DNA from: Aphanomyces cochlioides
Taxonomy: Eukaryota; Oomycota; Saprolegniomycetes; Saprolegniales; Verrucalvaceae
DNA length: 63,864 bases
Direction of reading: 5' to 3'
Assembly: GCA_019828595.1 (NCBI GenBank)
Contig: JAHQRK010000061.1
Coordinates: 1-63,864 of the forward strand
The translations under genes were made by a program, and so were the position numbers. Of this stretch, positions 1 to 14,057 are shown in pieces. Numbering within the stretch: the stretch's first letter is position 1; every line of letters starts with the position of its first letter. The notes under the pieces were generated by a model. It saw nothing but the letters and a program-made list of their open reading frames with translations, ran no database searches and had not been told where the DNA came from.

Positions 1-183
1 AAAAGAGTAATTTTTATATACAAATTCCAAGTACAAAAATGAGTATTTTTTACATACAAACGCCAAGTCAAAAAAAGAGTAATTTGAGACAAGTTCGTTC
101 GTAATAGTCAGCACTTCCAACCAACATCAACTAATTTGACCACTCAAGGTTGTATTGCCCGATGATATCCATGGCAAATATCC

Positions 184-246
184 ATTTGGTGTGATGTTGT
201 CAATTCTTTGGTGTGTTGCTCAATACTTGGTGTCATGTTTTGTCAC
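184..246 (+). repeat. Degenerate ~20-22-bp triplication in the satellite A unit (representative copy)
   Basis: Three consecutive imperfect copies begin with ttggtgtgatgttgtc, ttggtgtgttgctc and ttggtgtcatgttttgtc. They suggest the unit was itself assembled from short duplications. The same block recurs in each unit. A T-to-G change in it (aattcgttgg for aattctttgg) marks three copies, near 9911, 13804 and 16714. The array breaks off at 25453, shortly after this block. Confidence 0.6.
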
Positions 247-422
247 GATGTAACCCATGTTGCTGGACGTGCCAGTTGTCGATAATATTAATAATCAAAC
301 AATTCCACATACAAAATGAAAATATTGTCCTACTATTTAAAATAATACCTGCCAAAGATGAGATGAATGGCACGATGCAAGGTGAGATGCATGTCTTAGG
401 ATAGCTTCACTCGGGCAGAAAA

Positions 423-453
423 GGCCGCTGAATAAGCGGTCAACACACTGTGT
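423..453 (+). other. Adjacent stem-loops in the satellite A unit (representative copy)
   Basis: GGCCGCT (423-429) can pair with AGCGGTC (435-441) across a 5-nt loop, with one G-T wobble. Directly after it, ACACA (443-447) pairs with TGTGT (449-453). A third inverted repeat, CCACT/AGTGG around a 6-nt loop, lies at 755-770. Hairpins occur near Helitron 3' ends, but I do not see a CTRR terminus about 10-12 nt after the first stem on either strand, so this is recorded only as structure. Confidence 0.55.
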
Positions 454-933
454 AGTAGGGTGAGGAGCCCTTTCTGCCACTTTAAGCCATACTCTGGCCA
501 GAGGCTTGGACTCCGAAAGGCGAATTCCGACGCGATATGCGAATGTTACGAAGTAGGGCCTTTTTGGCTCGAAATACCGGACATTTTCATAGAGCAGCCA
601 GGGACAGCTAAAACGTGTGTTTTTACTGTATTTTCATATTGACTTTGGACGAGTAAATCCTCTCCCCATAGTTCAACTTTTTACAGTAAGGGGACAATGT
701 GTAACGTTGGTTACCACTATTGCAACTGATGGTGCTACTTTTTTTGATGGAGTACCACTGTTGATAGTGGGCCTACGGCGAGTATCATGAATCACTTAAG
801 GGGTGTTGCATGAATACTTAGCAGGTGTATTACCCAGTATCAAAGTTTCAACTCATTGGATGTACGAGTTCAATAAGCGATATTAAACAATGTGATCTAT
901 TACTTAAAGCTCTAACGCAACACGTAAGTACGA

Positions 934-1050
934 GAGTAATTTTGAAGGACAAACGCCAAGTCAAAAAAAGAGTAATTTTTATATACAAATTCCAAGTACA
1001 AAAATGAGTATTTTTTACATACAAACGCCAAGTCAAAAAAAGAGTAATTT
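934..1050 (+). repeat. 36-bp minisatellite nested in each satellite A unit (representative copy)
   Basis: The word gagta restarts at 934, 970, 1006 and 1042, a spacing of exactly 36 bp. Each restart is followed by a T-rich stretch, then (except in the middle copy) caaacgccaagtc and an A-run. That makes three degenerate copies plus a partial fourth. Because 36 is 12 codons, both strands translate as a 12-residue repeat, which explains the repetitive small open frames here. The same block recurs in every satellite A unit. Its A-run is the length-variable site (six, seven or eight A) that sets the 964/965/966-bp unit length. Confidence 0.85.
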
Positions 1051-4000
1051 GAGACAAGTTCGTTCGTAATAGTCAGCACTTCCAACCAACATCAACTAAT
1101 TTGACCACTCAAGGTTGTATTGCCCGATGATATCCATGGCAAATATCCATTTGGTGTGATGTTGTCAATTCTTTGGTGTGTTGCTCAATACTTGGTGTCA
1201 TGTTTTGTCACGATGTAACCCATGTTGCTGGACGTGCCAGTTGTCGATAATATTAATAATCAAACAATTCCACATACAAAATGAAAATATTGTCCTACTA
1301 TTTAAAATAATACCTGCCAAAGATGAGATGAATGGCACGATGCAAGGTGAGATGCATGTCTTAGGATAGCTTCACTCGGGCAGAAAAGGCCGCTGAATAA
1401 GCGGTCAACACACTGTGTAGTAGGGTGAGGAGCCCTTTCTGCCACTTTAAGCCATACTCTGGCCAGAGGCTTGGACTCCGAAAGGCGAATTCCGACGCGA
1501 TATGCGAATGTTACGAAGTAGGGCCTTTTTGGCTCGAAATACCGGACATTTTCATAGAGCAGCCAGGGACAGCTAAAACGTGTGTTTTTACTGTATTTTC
1601 ATATTGACTTTGGACGAGTAAATCCTCTCCCCATAGTTCAACTTTTTACAGTAAGGGGACAATGTGTAACGTTGGTTACCACTATTGCAACTGATGGTGC
1701 TACTTTTTTTGATGGAGTACCACTGTTGATAGTGGGCCTACGGCGAGTGTCATGAATCACTTAAGGGGTGTTGCATGAATACTTAGCAGGTGTATTACCC
1801 AGTATCAAAGTTTCAACTCATTGGATGTACGAGTTCAATAAGCGATATTAAACAATGTGATCTATTACTTAAAGCTCTAACGCAACACGTAAGTACGAGA
1901 GTAATTTTGAAGGACAAACGCCAAGTCAAAAAAAGAGTAATTTTTATATACAAATTCCAAGTACAAAAATGAGTATTTTTTACATACAAACGCCAAGTCA
2001 AAAAAAGAGTAATTTGAGACAAGTTCGTTCGTAATAGTCAGCACTTCCAACCAACATCAACTAATTTGACCACTCAAGGTTGTATTGCCCGATGATATCC
2101 ATGGCAAATATCCATTTGGTGTGATGTTGTCAATTCTTTGGTGTGTTGCTCAATACTTGGTGTCATGTTTTGTCACGATGTAACCCATGTTGCTGGACGT
2201 GCCAGTTGTCGATAATATTAATAATCAAACAATTCCACATACAAAATGAAAATATTGTCCTACTATTTAAAATAATACCTGCCAAAGATGAGATGAATGG
2301 CACGATGCAAGGTGAGATGCATGTCTTAGGATAGCTTCACTCGGGCAGAAAAGGCCGCTGAATAAGCGGTCAACACACTGTGTAGTAGGGTGACGAGCCC
2401 TTTCTGCCACTTTAAGCCATACTCTGGCCAGAGGCTTGGACTCCGAAAGGCGAATTCCGACGCGATATGCGAATGTTACGAAGTAGGGCCTTTTTGGCTC
2501 GAAATACCGGACATTTTCATAGAGCAGCCAGGGACAGCTAAAACGTGTGTTTTTACTGTATTTTCATATTGACTTTGGACGAGTAAATCCTCTCCCCATA
2601 GTTCAACTTTTTACAGTAAGGGGACAATGTGTAACGTTGGTTACCACTATTGCAACTGATGGTGCTACTTTTTTTGATGGAGTACCACTGTTGATAGTGG
2701 GCCTACGGCGAGTATCATGAATCACTTAAGGGGTGTTGCATGAATACTTAGCAGGTGTATTACCCAGTATCAAAGTTTCAACTCATTGGATGTACGAGTT
2801 CAATAAGCGATATTAAACAATGTGATCTATTACTTAAAGCTCTAACGCAACACGTAAGTACGAGAGTAATTTTGAAGGACAAACGCCAAGTCAAAAAAAG
2901 AGTAATTTTTATATACAAATTCCAAGTACAAAAATGAGTATTTTTTACATACAAACGCCAAGTCAAAAAAAGAGTAATTTGAGACAAGTTCGTTCGTAAT
3001 AGTCAGCACTTCCAACCAACATCAACTAATTTGACCACTCAAGGTTGTATTGCCCGATGATATCCATGGCAAATATCCATTTGGTGTGATGTTGTCAATT
3101 CTTTGGTGTGTTGCTCAATACTTGGTGTCATGTTTTGTCACGATGTAACCCATGTTGCTGGACGTGCCAGTTGTCGATAATATTAATAATCAAACAATTC
3201 CACATACAAAATGAAAATATTGTCCTACTATTTAAAATAATACCTGCCAAAGATGAGATGAATGGCACGATGCAAGGTGAGATGCATGTCTTAGGATAGC
3301 TTCACTCGGGCAGAAAAGGCCGCTGAATAAGCGGTCAACACACTGTGTAGTAGGGTGACGAGCCCTTTCTGCCACTTTAAGCCATACTCTGGCCAGAGGC
3401 TTGGACTCCGAAAGGCGAATTCCGACGCGATATGCGAATGTTACGAAGTAGGGCCTTTTTGGCTCGAAATACCGGACATTTTCATAGAGCAGCCAGGGAC
3501 AGCTAAAACGTGTGTTTTTACTGTATTTTCATATTGACTTTGGACGAGTAAATCCTCTCCCCATAGTTCAACTTTTACAGTAAGGGGACAATGTGTAACG
3601 TTGGTTACCACTATTGCAACTGATGGTGCTACTTTTTTTGATGGAGTACCACTGTTGATAGTGGGCCTACGGCGAGTATCATGAATCACTTAAGGGGTGT
3701 TGCATGAATACTTAGCAGGTGTATTACCCAGTATCAAAGTTTCAACTCATTGGATGTACGAGTTCAATAAGCGATATTAAACAATGTGATCTATTACTTA
3801 AAGCTCTAACGCAACACGTAAGTACGAGAGTAATTTTGAAGGACAAACGCCAAGTCAAAAAAAGAGTAATTTTTATATACAAATTCCAAGTACAAAAATG
3901 AGTATTTTTTACATACAAACGCCAAGTCAAAAAAAGAGTAATTTGAGACAAGTTCGTTCGTAATAGTCAGCACTTCCAACCAACATCAACTAATTTGACC

Positions 4001-4318
4001 ACTCAAGGTTGTATTGCCCGATGATATCCATGGCAAATATCCATTTGGTGTGATGTTGTCAATTCTTTGGTGTGTTGCTCAATACTTGGTGTCATGTTTT
4101 GTCACGATGTAACCCATGTTGCTGGACGTGCCAGTTGTCGATAATATTAATAATCAAACAATTCCACATACAAAATGAAAATATTGTCCTACTATTTAAA
4201 ATAATACCTGCCAAAGATGAGATGAATGGCACGATGCAAGGTGAGATGCATGTCTTAGGATAGCTTCACTCGGGCAGAAAAGGCCGCTGAATAAGCGGTC
4301 AACACACTGTGTAGTAGG

Positions 4319-7300
4319 GTGAGGAGCCCTTTCTGCCACTTTAAGCCATACTCTGGCCAGAGGCTTGGACTCCGAAAGGCGAATTCCGACGCGATATGCG
4401 AATGTTACGAAGTAGGGCCTTTTTGGCTCGAAATACCGGACATTTTCATAGAGCAGCCAGGGACAGCTAAAACGTGTGTTTTTACTGTATTTTCATATTG
4501 ACTTTGGACGAGTAAATCCTCTCCCCATAGTTCAACTTTTTACAGTAAGGGGACAATGTGTAACGTTGGTTACCACTATTGCAACTGATGGTGCTACTTT
4601 TTTTGATGGAGTACCACTGTTGATAGTGGGCCTACGGCGAGTATCATGAATCACTTAAGGGGTGTTGCATGAATACTTAGCAGGTGTATTACCCAGTATC
4701 AAAGTTTCAACTCATTGGATGTACGAGTTCAATAAGCGATATTAAACAATGTGATCTATTACTTAAAGCTCTAACGCAACACGTAAGTACGAGAGTAATT
4801 TTGAAGGACAAACGCCAAGTCAAAAAAGAGTAATTTTTATATACAAATTCCAAGTACAAAAATGAGTATTTTTTACATACAAACGCCAAGTCAAAAAAAG
4901 AGTAATTTGAGACAAGTTCGTTCGTAATAGTCAGCACTTCCAACCAACATCAACTAATTTGACCACTCAAGGTTGTATTGCCCGATGATATCCATGGCAA
5001 ATATCCATTTGGTGTGATGTTGTCAATTCTTTGGTGTGTTGCTCAATACTTGGTGTCATGTTTTGTCACGATGTAACCCATGTTGCTGGACGTGCCAGTT
5101 GTCGATAATATTAATAATCAAACAATTCCACATACAAAATGAAAATATTGTCCTACTATTTAAAATAATACCTGCCAAAGATGATGAATGGCAGTTGAAT
5201 GGGACGATGCAAGGTGAGATGCATGTCTTAGGATAGCTTCACTCGGGCAGAAAAGGCCGCTGAATAAGCGGTCAACACACTGTGTAGTAGGGTGACGAGC
5301 CCTTTCTGCCACTTTAAGCCATACTCTGGCCAGAGGCTTGGACTCCGAAAGGCGAATTCCGACGCGATATGCGAATGTTACGAAGTAGGGCCTTTTTGGC
5401 TCGAAATACCGGACATTTTCATAGAGCAGCCAGGGACAGCTAAAACGTGTGTTTTTACTGTATTTTCATATTGACTTTGGACGAGTAAATCCTCTCCCCA
5501 TAGTTCAACTTTTTACAGTAAGGGGACAATGTGTAACGTTGGTTACCACTATTGCAACTGATGGTGCTACTTTTTTTGATGGAGTACCACTGTTGATAGT
5601 GGGCCTACGGCGAGTATCATGAATCACTTAAGGGGTGTTGCATGAATACTTAGCAGGTGTATTACCCAGTATCAAAGTTTCAACTCATTGGATGTACGAG
5701 TTCAATAAGCGATATTAAACAATGTGATCTATTACTTAAAGCTCTAACGCAACACGTAAGTACGAGAGTAATTTTGAAGGACAAACGCCAAGTCAAAAAA
5801 AGAGTAATTTTTATATACAAATTCCAAGTACAAAAATGAGTATTTTTTACATACAAACGCCAAGTCAAAAAAAGAGTAATTTGAGACAAGTTCGTTCGTA
5901 ATAGTCAGCACTTCCAACCAACATCAACTAATTTGACCACTCAAGGTTGTATTGCCCGATGATATCCATGGCAAATATCCATTTGGTGTGATGTTGTCAA
6001 TTCTTTGGTGTGTTGCTCAATACTTGGTGTCATGTTTTGTCACGATGTAACCCATGTTGCTGGACGTGCCAGTTGTCGATAATATTAATAATCAAACAAT
6101 TCCACATACAAAATGAAAATATTGTCCTACTATTTAAAATAATACCTGCCAAAGATGAGATGAATGGCAGTTGAGTTTTTCTGGGACGATGCAAGGTGAG
6201 ATGCATGTCTTAGGATAGCTTCACTCGGGCAGAAAAGGCCGCTGAATAAGCGGTCAACACACTGTGTAGTAGGGTGAGGAGCCCTTTCTGCCACTTTAAG
6301 CCATACTCTGGCCAGAGGCTTGGACTCCGAAAGGCGAATTCCGACGCGATATGCGAATGTTACGAAGTAGGGCCTTTTTGGCTCGAAATACCGGACATTT
6401 TCATAGAGCAGCCAGGGACAGCTAAAACGTGTGTTTTTACTGTATTTTCATATTGACTTTGGACGAGTAAATCCTCTCCCCATAGTTCAACTTTTTACAG
6501 TAAGGGGACAATGTGTAACGTTGGTTACCACTATTGCAACTGATGGTGCTACTTTTTTTGATGGAGTACCACTGTTGATAGTGGGCCTACGGCGAGTATC
6601 ATGAATCACTTAAGGGGTGTTGCATGAATACTTAGCAGGTGTATTACCCAGTATCAAAGTTTCAACTCATTGGATGTACGAGTTCAATAAGCGATATTAA
6701 ACAATGTGATCTATTACTTAAAGCTCTAACGCAACACGTAAGTACGAGAGTAATTTTGAAGGACAAACGCCAAGTCAAAAAAAGAGTAATTTTTATTTAC
6801 AAATTCCAAGTACAAAAATGAGTATTTTTTACATACAAACGCCAAGTCAAAAAAAGAGTAATTTGAGACAAGTTCGTTCGTAATAGTCAGCACTTCCAAC
6901 CAACATCAACTAATTTGACCACTCAAGGTTGTATTGCCCGATGATATCCATGGCAAATATCCATTTGGTGTGATGTTGTCAATTCTTTGGTGTGTTGCTC
7001 AATACTTGGTGTCATGTTTTGTCACGATGTAACCCATGTTGCTGGACGTGCCAGTTGTCGATAATATTAATAATCAAACAATTCCACATACAAAATGAAA
7101 ATATTGTCCTACTATTTAAAATAATACCTGCCAAAGATGAGATGAATGGCAGTTGAGTTTTTCTGGGACGATGCAAGGTGAGATGCATGTCTTAGGATAG
7201 CTTCACTCGGGCAGAAAAGGCCGCTGAATAAGCGGTCAACACACTGTGTAGTAGGGTGAGGAGCCCTTTCTGCCACTTTAAGCCATACTCTGGCCAGAGG

Positions 7301-8219
7301 CTTGGACTCCGAAAGGCGAATTCCGACGCGATATGCGAATGTTACGAAGTAGGGCCTTTTTGGCTCGAAATACCGGACATTTTCATAGAGCAGCCAGGGA
7401 CAGCTAAAACGTGTGTTTTTACTGTATTTTCATATTGACTTTGGACGAGTAAATCCTCTCCCCATAGTTCAACTTTTTACAGTAAGGGGACAATGTGTAA
7501 CGTTGGTTACCACTATTGCAACTGATGGTGCTACTTTTTTTGATGGAGTACCACTGTTGATAGTGGGCCTACGGCGAGTATCATGAATCACTTAAGGGGT
7601 GTTGCATGAATACTTAGCAGGTGTATTACCCAGTATCAAAGTTTCAACTCATTGGATGTACGAGTTCAATAAGCGATATTAAACAATGTGATCTATTACT
7701 TAAAGCTCTAACGCAACACGTAAGTACGAGAGTAATTTTGAAGGACAAACGCCAAGTCAAAAAAGAGTAATTTTTATATACAAATTCCAAGTACAAAAAT
7801 GAGTATTTTTTACATACAAACGCCAAGTCAAAAAAAGAGTAATTTGAGATAAGTTCGTTCGTAATAGTCAGCACTTCCAACCAACATCAACTAATTTGAC
7901 CACTCAAGGTTGTATTGCCCGATGATATCCATGGCAAATATCCATTTGGTGTGATGTTGTCAATTCTTTGGTGTGTTGCTCAATACTTGGTGTCATGTTT
8001 TGTCACGATGTAACCCATGTTGCTGGACGTGCCAGTTGTCGATAATATTAATAATCAAACAATTCCACATACAAAATGAAAATATTGTCCTACTATTTAA
8101 AATAATACCTGCCAAAGATGAGATGAATGGCACGATGCAAGGTGAGATGCATGTCTTAGGATAGCTTCACTCGGGCAGAAAAGGCCGCTGAATAAGCGGT
8201 CAACACACTGTGTAGTAGG
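4319..8219 (+). repeat. Satellite A higher-order block, copy 1 (units 5-8)
   Basis: Four successive units carry this series of markers: an A6 run; then the gtgacg variant with the 17-bp insertion after it; then a unit followed by another 17-bp insertion; then an A6 unit in short form. The same four-unit series recurs at 10166-14057, about 5.85 kb to the right. The two blocks differ in length by 9 bp. That difference comes from an intermediate indel allele near 5180 (gatgatgaatggcagttgaa), seen nowhere else in the array. This indicates duplication of multi-unit blocks rather than of single units. Confidence 0.6.
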
Positions 8220-10165
8220 GTGAGGAGCCCTTTCTGCCACTTTAAGCCATACTCTGGCCAGAGGCTTGGACTCCGAAAGGCGAATTCCGACGCGATATGC
8301 GAATGTTACGAAGTAGGGCCTTTTTGGCTCGAAATACCGGACATTTTCATAGAGCAGCCAGGGACAGCTAAAACGTGTGTTTTTACTGTATTTTCATATT
8401 GACTTTGGACGAGTAAATCCTCTCCCCATAGTTCAACTTTTTACAGTAAGGGGACAATGTGTAACGTTGGTTACCACTATTGCAACTGATGGTGCTACTT
8501 TTTTTGATGGAGTACCACTGTTGATAGTGGGCCTACGGCGAGTATCATGAATCACTTAAGGGGTGTTGCATGAATACTTAGCAGGTGTATTACCCAGTAT
8601 CAAAGTTTCAACTCATTGGATGTACGAGTTCAATAAGCGATATTAAACAATGTGATCTATTACTTAAAGCTCTAACGCAACACGTAAGTACGAGAGTAAT
8701 TTTGAAGGACAAACGCCAAGTCAAAAAAGAGTAATTTTTATATACAAATTCCAAGTACAAAAATGAGTATTTTTTACATACAAACGCCAAGTCAAAAAAA
8801 GAGTAATTTGAGACAAGTTCGTTCGTAATAGTCAGCACTTCCAACCAACATCAACTAATTTGACCACTCAAGGTTGTATTGCCCGATGATATCCATGGCA
8901 AATATCCATTTGGTGTGATGTTGTCAATTCTTTGGTGTGTTGCTCAATACTTGGTGTCATGTTTTGTCACGATGTAACCCATGTTGCTGGACGTGCCAGT
9001 TGTCGATAATATTAATAATCAAACAATTCCACATACAAAATGAAAATATTGTCCTACTATTTAAAATAATACCTGCCAAAGATGAGATGAATGGCAGTTG
9101 AGTTTTTCTGGGACGATGCAAGGTGAGATGCATGTCTTAGGATAGCTTCACTCGGGCAGAAAAGGCCGCTGAATAAGCGGTCAACACACTGTGTAGTAGG
9201 GTGAGGAGCCCTTTCTGCCACTTTAAGCCATACTCTGGCCAGAGGCTTGGACTCCGAAAGGCGAATTCCGACGCGATATGCGAATGTTACGAAGTAGGGC
9301 CTTTTTGGCTCGAAATACCGGACATTTTCATAGAGCAGCCAGGGACAGCTAAAACGTGTGTTTTTACTGTATTTTCATATTGACTTTGGACGAGTAAATC
9401 CTCTCCCCATAGTTCAACTTTTTACAGTAAGGGGACAATGTGTAACGTTGGTTACCACTATTGCAACTGATGGTGCTACTTTTTTTGATGGAGTACCACT
9501 GTTGATAGTGGGCCTACGGCGAGTATCATGAATCACTTAAGGGGTGTTGCATGAATACTTAGCAGGTGTATTACCCAGTATCAAAGTTTCAACTCATTGG
9601 ATGTACGAGTTCAATAAGCGATATTAAACAATGTGATCTATTACTTAAAGCTCTAACGCAACACGTAAGTACGAGAGTAATTTTGAAGGACAAACGCCAA
9701 GTCAAAAAAAGAGTAATTTTTATATACAAATTCCAAGTACAAAAATGAGTATTTTTTACATACAAACGCCAAGTCAAAAAAAGAGTAATTTGAGACAAGT
9801 TCGTTCGTAATAGTCAGCACTTCCAACCAACATCAACTAATTTGACCACTCAAGGTTGTATTGCCCGATGATATCCATGGCAAATATCCATTTGGTGTGA
9901 TGTTGTCAATTCGTTGGTGTGTTGCTCAATACTTGGTGTCATGTTTTGTCACGATGTAACCCATGTTGCTGGACGTGCCAGTTGTCGATAATATTAATAA
10001 TCAAACAATTCCACATACAAAATGAAAATATTGTCCTACTATTTAAAATAATACCTGCCAAAGATGAGATGAATGGCACGATGCAAGGTGAGATGCATGT
10101 CTTAGGATAGCTTCACTCGGGCAGAAAAGGCCGCTGAATAAGCGGTCAACACACTGTGTAGTAGG

Positions 10166-13100
10166 GTGAGGAGCCCTTTCTGCCACTTTAAGCCATACTC
10201 TGGCCAGAGGCTTGGACTCCGAAAGGCGAATTCCGACGCGATATGCGAATGTTACGAAGTAGGGCCTTTTTGGCTCGAAATACCGGACATTTTCATAGAG
10301 CAGCCAGGGACAGCTAAAACGTGTGTTTTTACTGTATTTTCATATTGACTTTGGACGAGTAAATCCTCTCCCCATAGTTCAACTTTTTACAGTAAGGGGA
10401 CAATGTGTAACGTTGGTTACCACTATTGCAACTGATGGTGCTACTTTTTTTGATGGAGTACCACTGTTGATAGTGGGCCTACGGCGAGTATCATGAATCA
10501 CTTAAGGGGTGTTGCATGAATACTTAGCAGGTGTATTACCCAGTATCAAAGTTTCAACTCATTGGATGTACGAGTTCAATAAGCGATATTAAACAATGTG
10601 ATCTATTACTTAAAGCTCTAACGCAACACGTAAGTACGAGAGTAATTTTGAAGGACAAACGCCAAGTCAAAAAAGAGTAATTTTTATATACAAATTCCAA
10701 GTACAAAAATGAGTATTTTTTACATACAAACGCCAAGTCAAAAAAAGAGTAATTTGAGACAAGTTCGTTCGTAATAGTCAGCACTTCCAACCAACATCAA
10801 CTAATTTGACCACTCAAGGTTGTATTGCCCGATGATATCCATGGCAAATATCCATTTGGTGTGATGTTGTCAATTCTTTGGTGTGTTGCTCAATACTTGG
10901 TGTCATGTTTTGTCACGATGTAACCCATGTTGCTGGACGTGCCAGTTGTCGATAATATTAATAATCAAACAATTCCACATACAAAATGAAAATATTGTCC
11001 TACTATTTAAAATAATACCTGCCAAAGATGAGATGAATGGCACGATGCAAGGTGAGATGCATGTCTTAGGATAGCTTCACTCGGGCAGAAAAGGCCGCTG
11101 AATAAGCGGTCAACACACTGTGTAGTAGGGTGACGAGCCCTTTCTGCCACTTTAAGCCATACTCTGGCCAGAGGCTTGGACTCCGAAAGGCGAATTCCGA
11201 CGCGATATGCGAATGTTACGAAGTAGGGCCTTTTTGGCTCGAAATACCGGACATTTTCATAGAGCAGCCAGGGACAGCTAAAACGTGTGTTTTTACTGTA
11301 TTTTCATATTGACTTTGGACGAGTAAATCCTCTCCCCATAGTTCAACTTTTTACAGTAAGGGGACAATGTGTAACGTTGGTTACCACTATTGCAACTGAT
11401 GGTGCTACTTTTTTTGATGGAGTACCACTGTTGATAGTGGGCCTACGGCGAGTATCATGAATCACTTAAGGGGTGTTGCATGAATACTTAGCAGGTGTAT
11501 TACCCAGTATCAAAGTTTCAACTCATTGGATGTACGAGTTCAATAAGCGATATTAAACAATGTGATCTATTACTTAAAGCTCTAACGCAACACGTAAGTA
11601 CGAGAGTAATTTTGAAGGACAAACGCCAAGTCAAAAAAAGAGTAATTTTTATATACAAATTCCAAGTACAAAAATGAGTATTTTTTACATACAAACGCCA
11701 AGTCAAAAAAAGAGTAATTTGAGACAAGTTCGTTCGTAATAGTCAGCACTTCCAACCAACATCAACTAATTTGACCACTCAAGGTTGTATTGCCCGATGA
11801 TATCCATGGCAAATATCCATTTGGTGTGATGTTGTCAATTCTTTGGTGTGTTGCTCAATACTTGGTGTCATGTTTTGTCACGATGTAACCCATGTTGCTG
11901 GACGTGCCAGTTGTCGATAATATTAATAATCAAACAATTCCACATACAAAATGAAAATATTGTCCTACTATTTAAAATAATACCTGCCAAAGATGAGATG
12001 AATGGCAGTTGAGTTTTTCTGGGACGATGCAAGGTGAGATGCATGTCTTAGGATAGCTTCACTCGGGCAGAAAAGGCCGCTGAATAAGCGGTCAACACAC
12101 TGTGTAGTAGGGTGAGGAGCCCTTTCTGCCACTTTAAGCCATACTCTGGCCAGAGGCTTGGACTCCGAAAGGCGAATTCCGACGCGATATGCGAATGTTA
12201 CGAAGTAGGGCCTTTTTGGCTCGAAATACCGGACATTTTCATAGAGCAGCCAGGGACAGCTAAAACGTGTGTTTTTACTGTATTTTCATATTGACTTTGG
12301 ACGAGTAAATCCTCTCCCCATAGTTCAACTTTTTACAGTAAGGGGACAATGTGTAACGTTGGTTACCACTATTGCAACTGATGGTGCTACTTTTTTTGAT
12401 GGAGTACCACTGTTGATAGTGGGCCTACGGCGAGTATCATGAATCACTTAAGGGGTGTTGCATGAATACTTAGCAGGTGTATTACCCAGTATCAAAGTTT
12501 CAACTCATTGGATGTACGAGTTCAATAAGCGATATTAAACAATGTGATCTATTACTTAAAGCTCTAACGCAACACGTAAGTACGAGAGTAATTTTGAAGG
12601 ACAAACGCCAAGTCAAAAAAAGAGTAATTTTTATATACAAATTCCAAGTACAAAAATGAGTATTTTTTACATACAAACGCCAAGTCAAAAAAAGAGTAAT
12701 TTGAGACAAGTTCGTTCGTAATAGTCAGCACTTCCAACCAACATCAACTAATTTGACCACTCAAGGTTGTATTGCCCGATGATATCCATGGCAAATATCC
12801 ATTTGGTGTGATGTTGTCAATTCTTTGGTGTGTTGCTCAATACTTGGTGTCATGTTTTGTCACGATGTAACCCATGTTGCTGGACGTGCCAGTTGTCGAT
12901 AATATTAATAATCAAACAATTCCACATACAAAATGAAAATATTGTCCTACTATTTAAAATAATACCTGCCAAAGATGAGATGAATGGCAGTTGAGTTTTT
13001 CTGGGACGATGCAAGGTGAGATGCATGTCTTAGGATAGCTTCACTCGGGCAGAAAAGGCCGCTGAATAAGCGGTCAACACACTGTGTAGTAGGGTGAGGA

Positions 13101-14057
13101 GCCCTTTCTGCCACTTTAAGCCATACTCTGGCCAGAGGCTTGGACTCCGAAAGGCGAATTCCGACGCGATATGCGAATGTTACGAAGTAGGGCCTTTTTG
13201 GCTCGAAATACCGGACATTTTCATAGAGCAGCCAGGGACAGCTAAAACGTGTGTTTTTACTGTATTTTCATATTGACTTTGGACGAGTAAATCCTCTCCC
13301 CATAGTTCAACTTTTTACAGTAAGGGGACAATGTGTAACGTTGGTTACCACTATTGCAACTGATGGTGCTACTTTTTTTGATGGAGTACCACTGTTGATA
13401 GTGGGCCTACGGCGAGTATCATGAATCACTTAAGGGGTGTTGCATGAATACTTAGCAGGTGTATTACCCAGTATCAAAGTTTCAACTCATTGGATGTACG
13501 AGTTCAATAAGCGATATTAAACAATGTGATCTATTACTTAAAGCTCTAACGCAACACGTAAGTACGAGAGTAATTTTGAAGGACAAACGCCAAGTCAAAA
13601 AAGAGTAATTTTTATATACAAATTCCAAGTACAAAAATGAGTATTTTTTACATACAAACGCCAAGTCAAAAAAAGAGTAATTTGAGACAAGTTCGTTCGT
13701 AATAGTCAGCACTTCCAACCAACATCAACTAATTTGACCACTCAAGGTTGTATTGCCCGATGATATCCATGGCAAATATCCATTTGGTGTGATGTTGTCA
13801 ATTCGTTGGTGTGTTGCTCAATACTTGGTGTCATGTTTTGTCACGATGTAACCCATGTTGCTGGACGTGCCAGTTGTCGATAATATTAATAATCAAACAA
13901 TTCCACATACAAAATGAAAATATTGTCCTACTATTTAAAATAATACCTGCCAAAGATGAGATGAATGGCACGATGCAAGGTGAGATGCATGTCTTAGGAT
14001 AGCTTCACTCGGGCAGAAAAGGCCGCTGAATAAGCGGTCAACACACTGTGTAGTAGG
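10166..14057 (+). repeat. Satellite A higher-order block, copy 2 (units 11-14)
   Basis: This block repeats the marker order of 4319-8219: an A6 unit, the gtgacg variant plus 17-bp insertion, a second insertion unit, then an A6 short unit. A weaker partial third copy (A6, then gtgacg, then insertion) runs through 13094-16004. The block is defined by hand-scored indels and single-base variants, so its exact limits are uncertain by up to a unit. Confidence 0.55.

Noticed and set aside
423..460. Helitron 3' terminus in the satellite A unit (hairpin plus CTRR)
   Set aside because: The hairpin is real, but no CTRR lies about 10-12 nt after it on either strand and no 5'-TC end could be paired with it.
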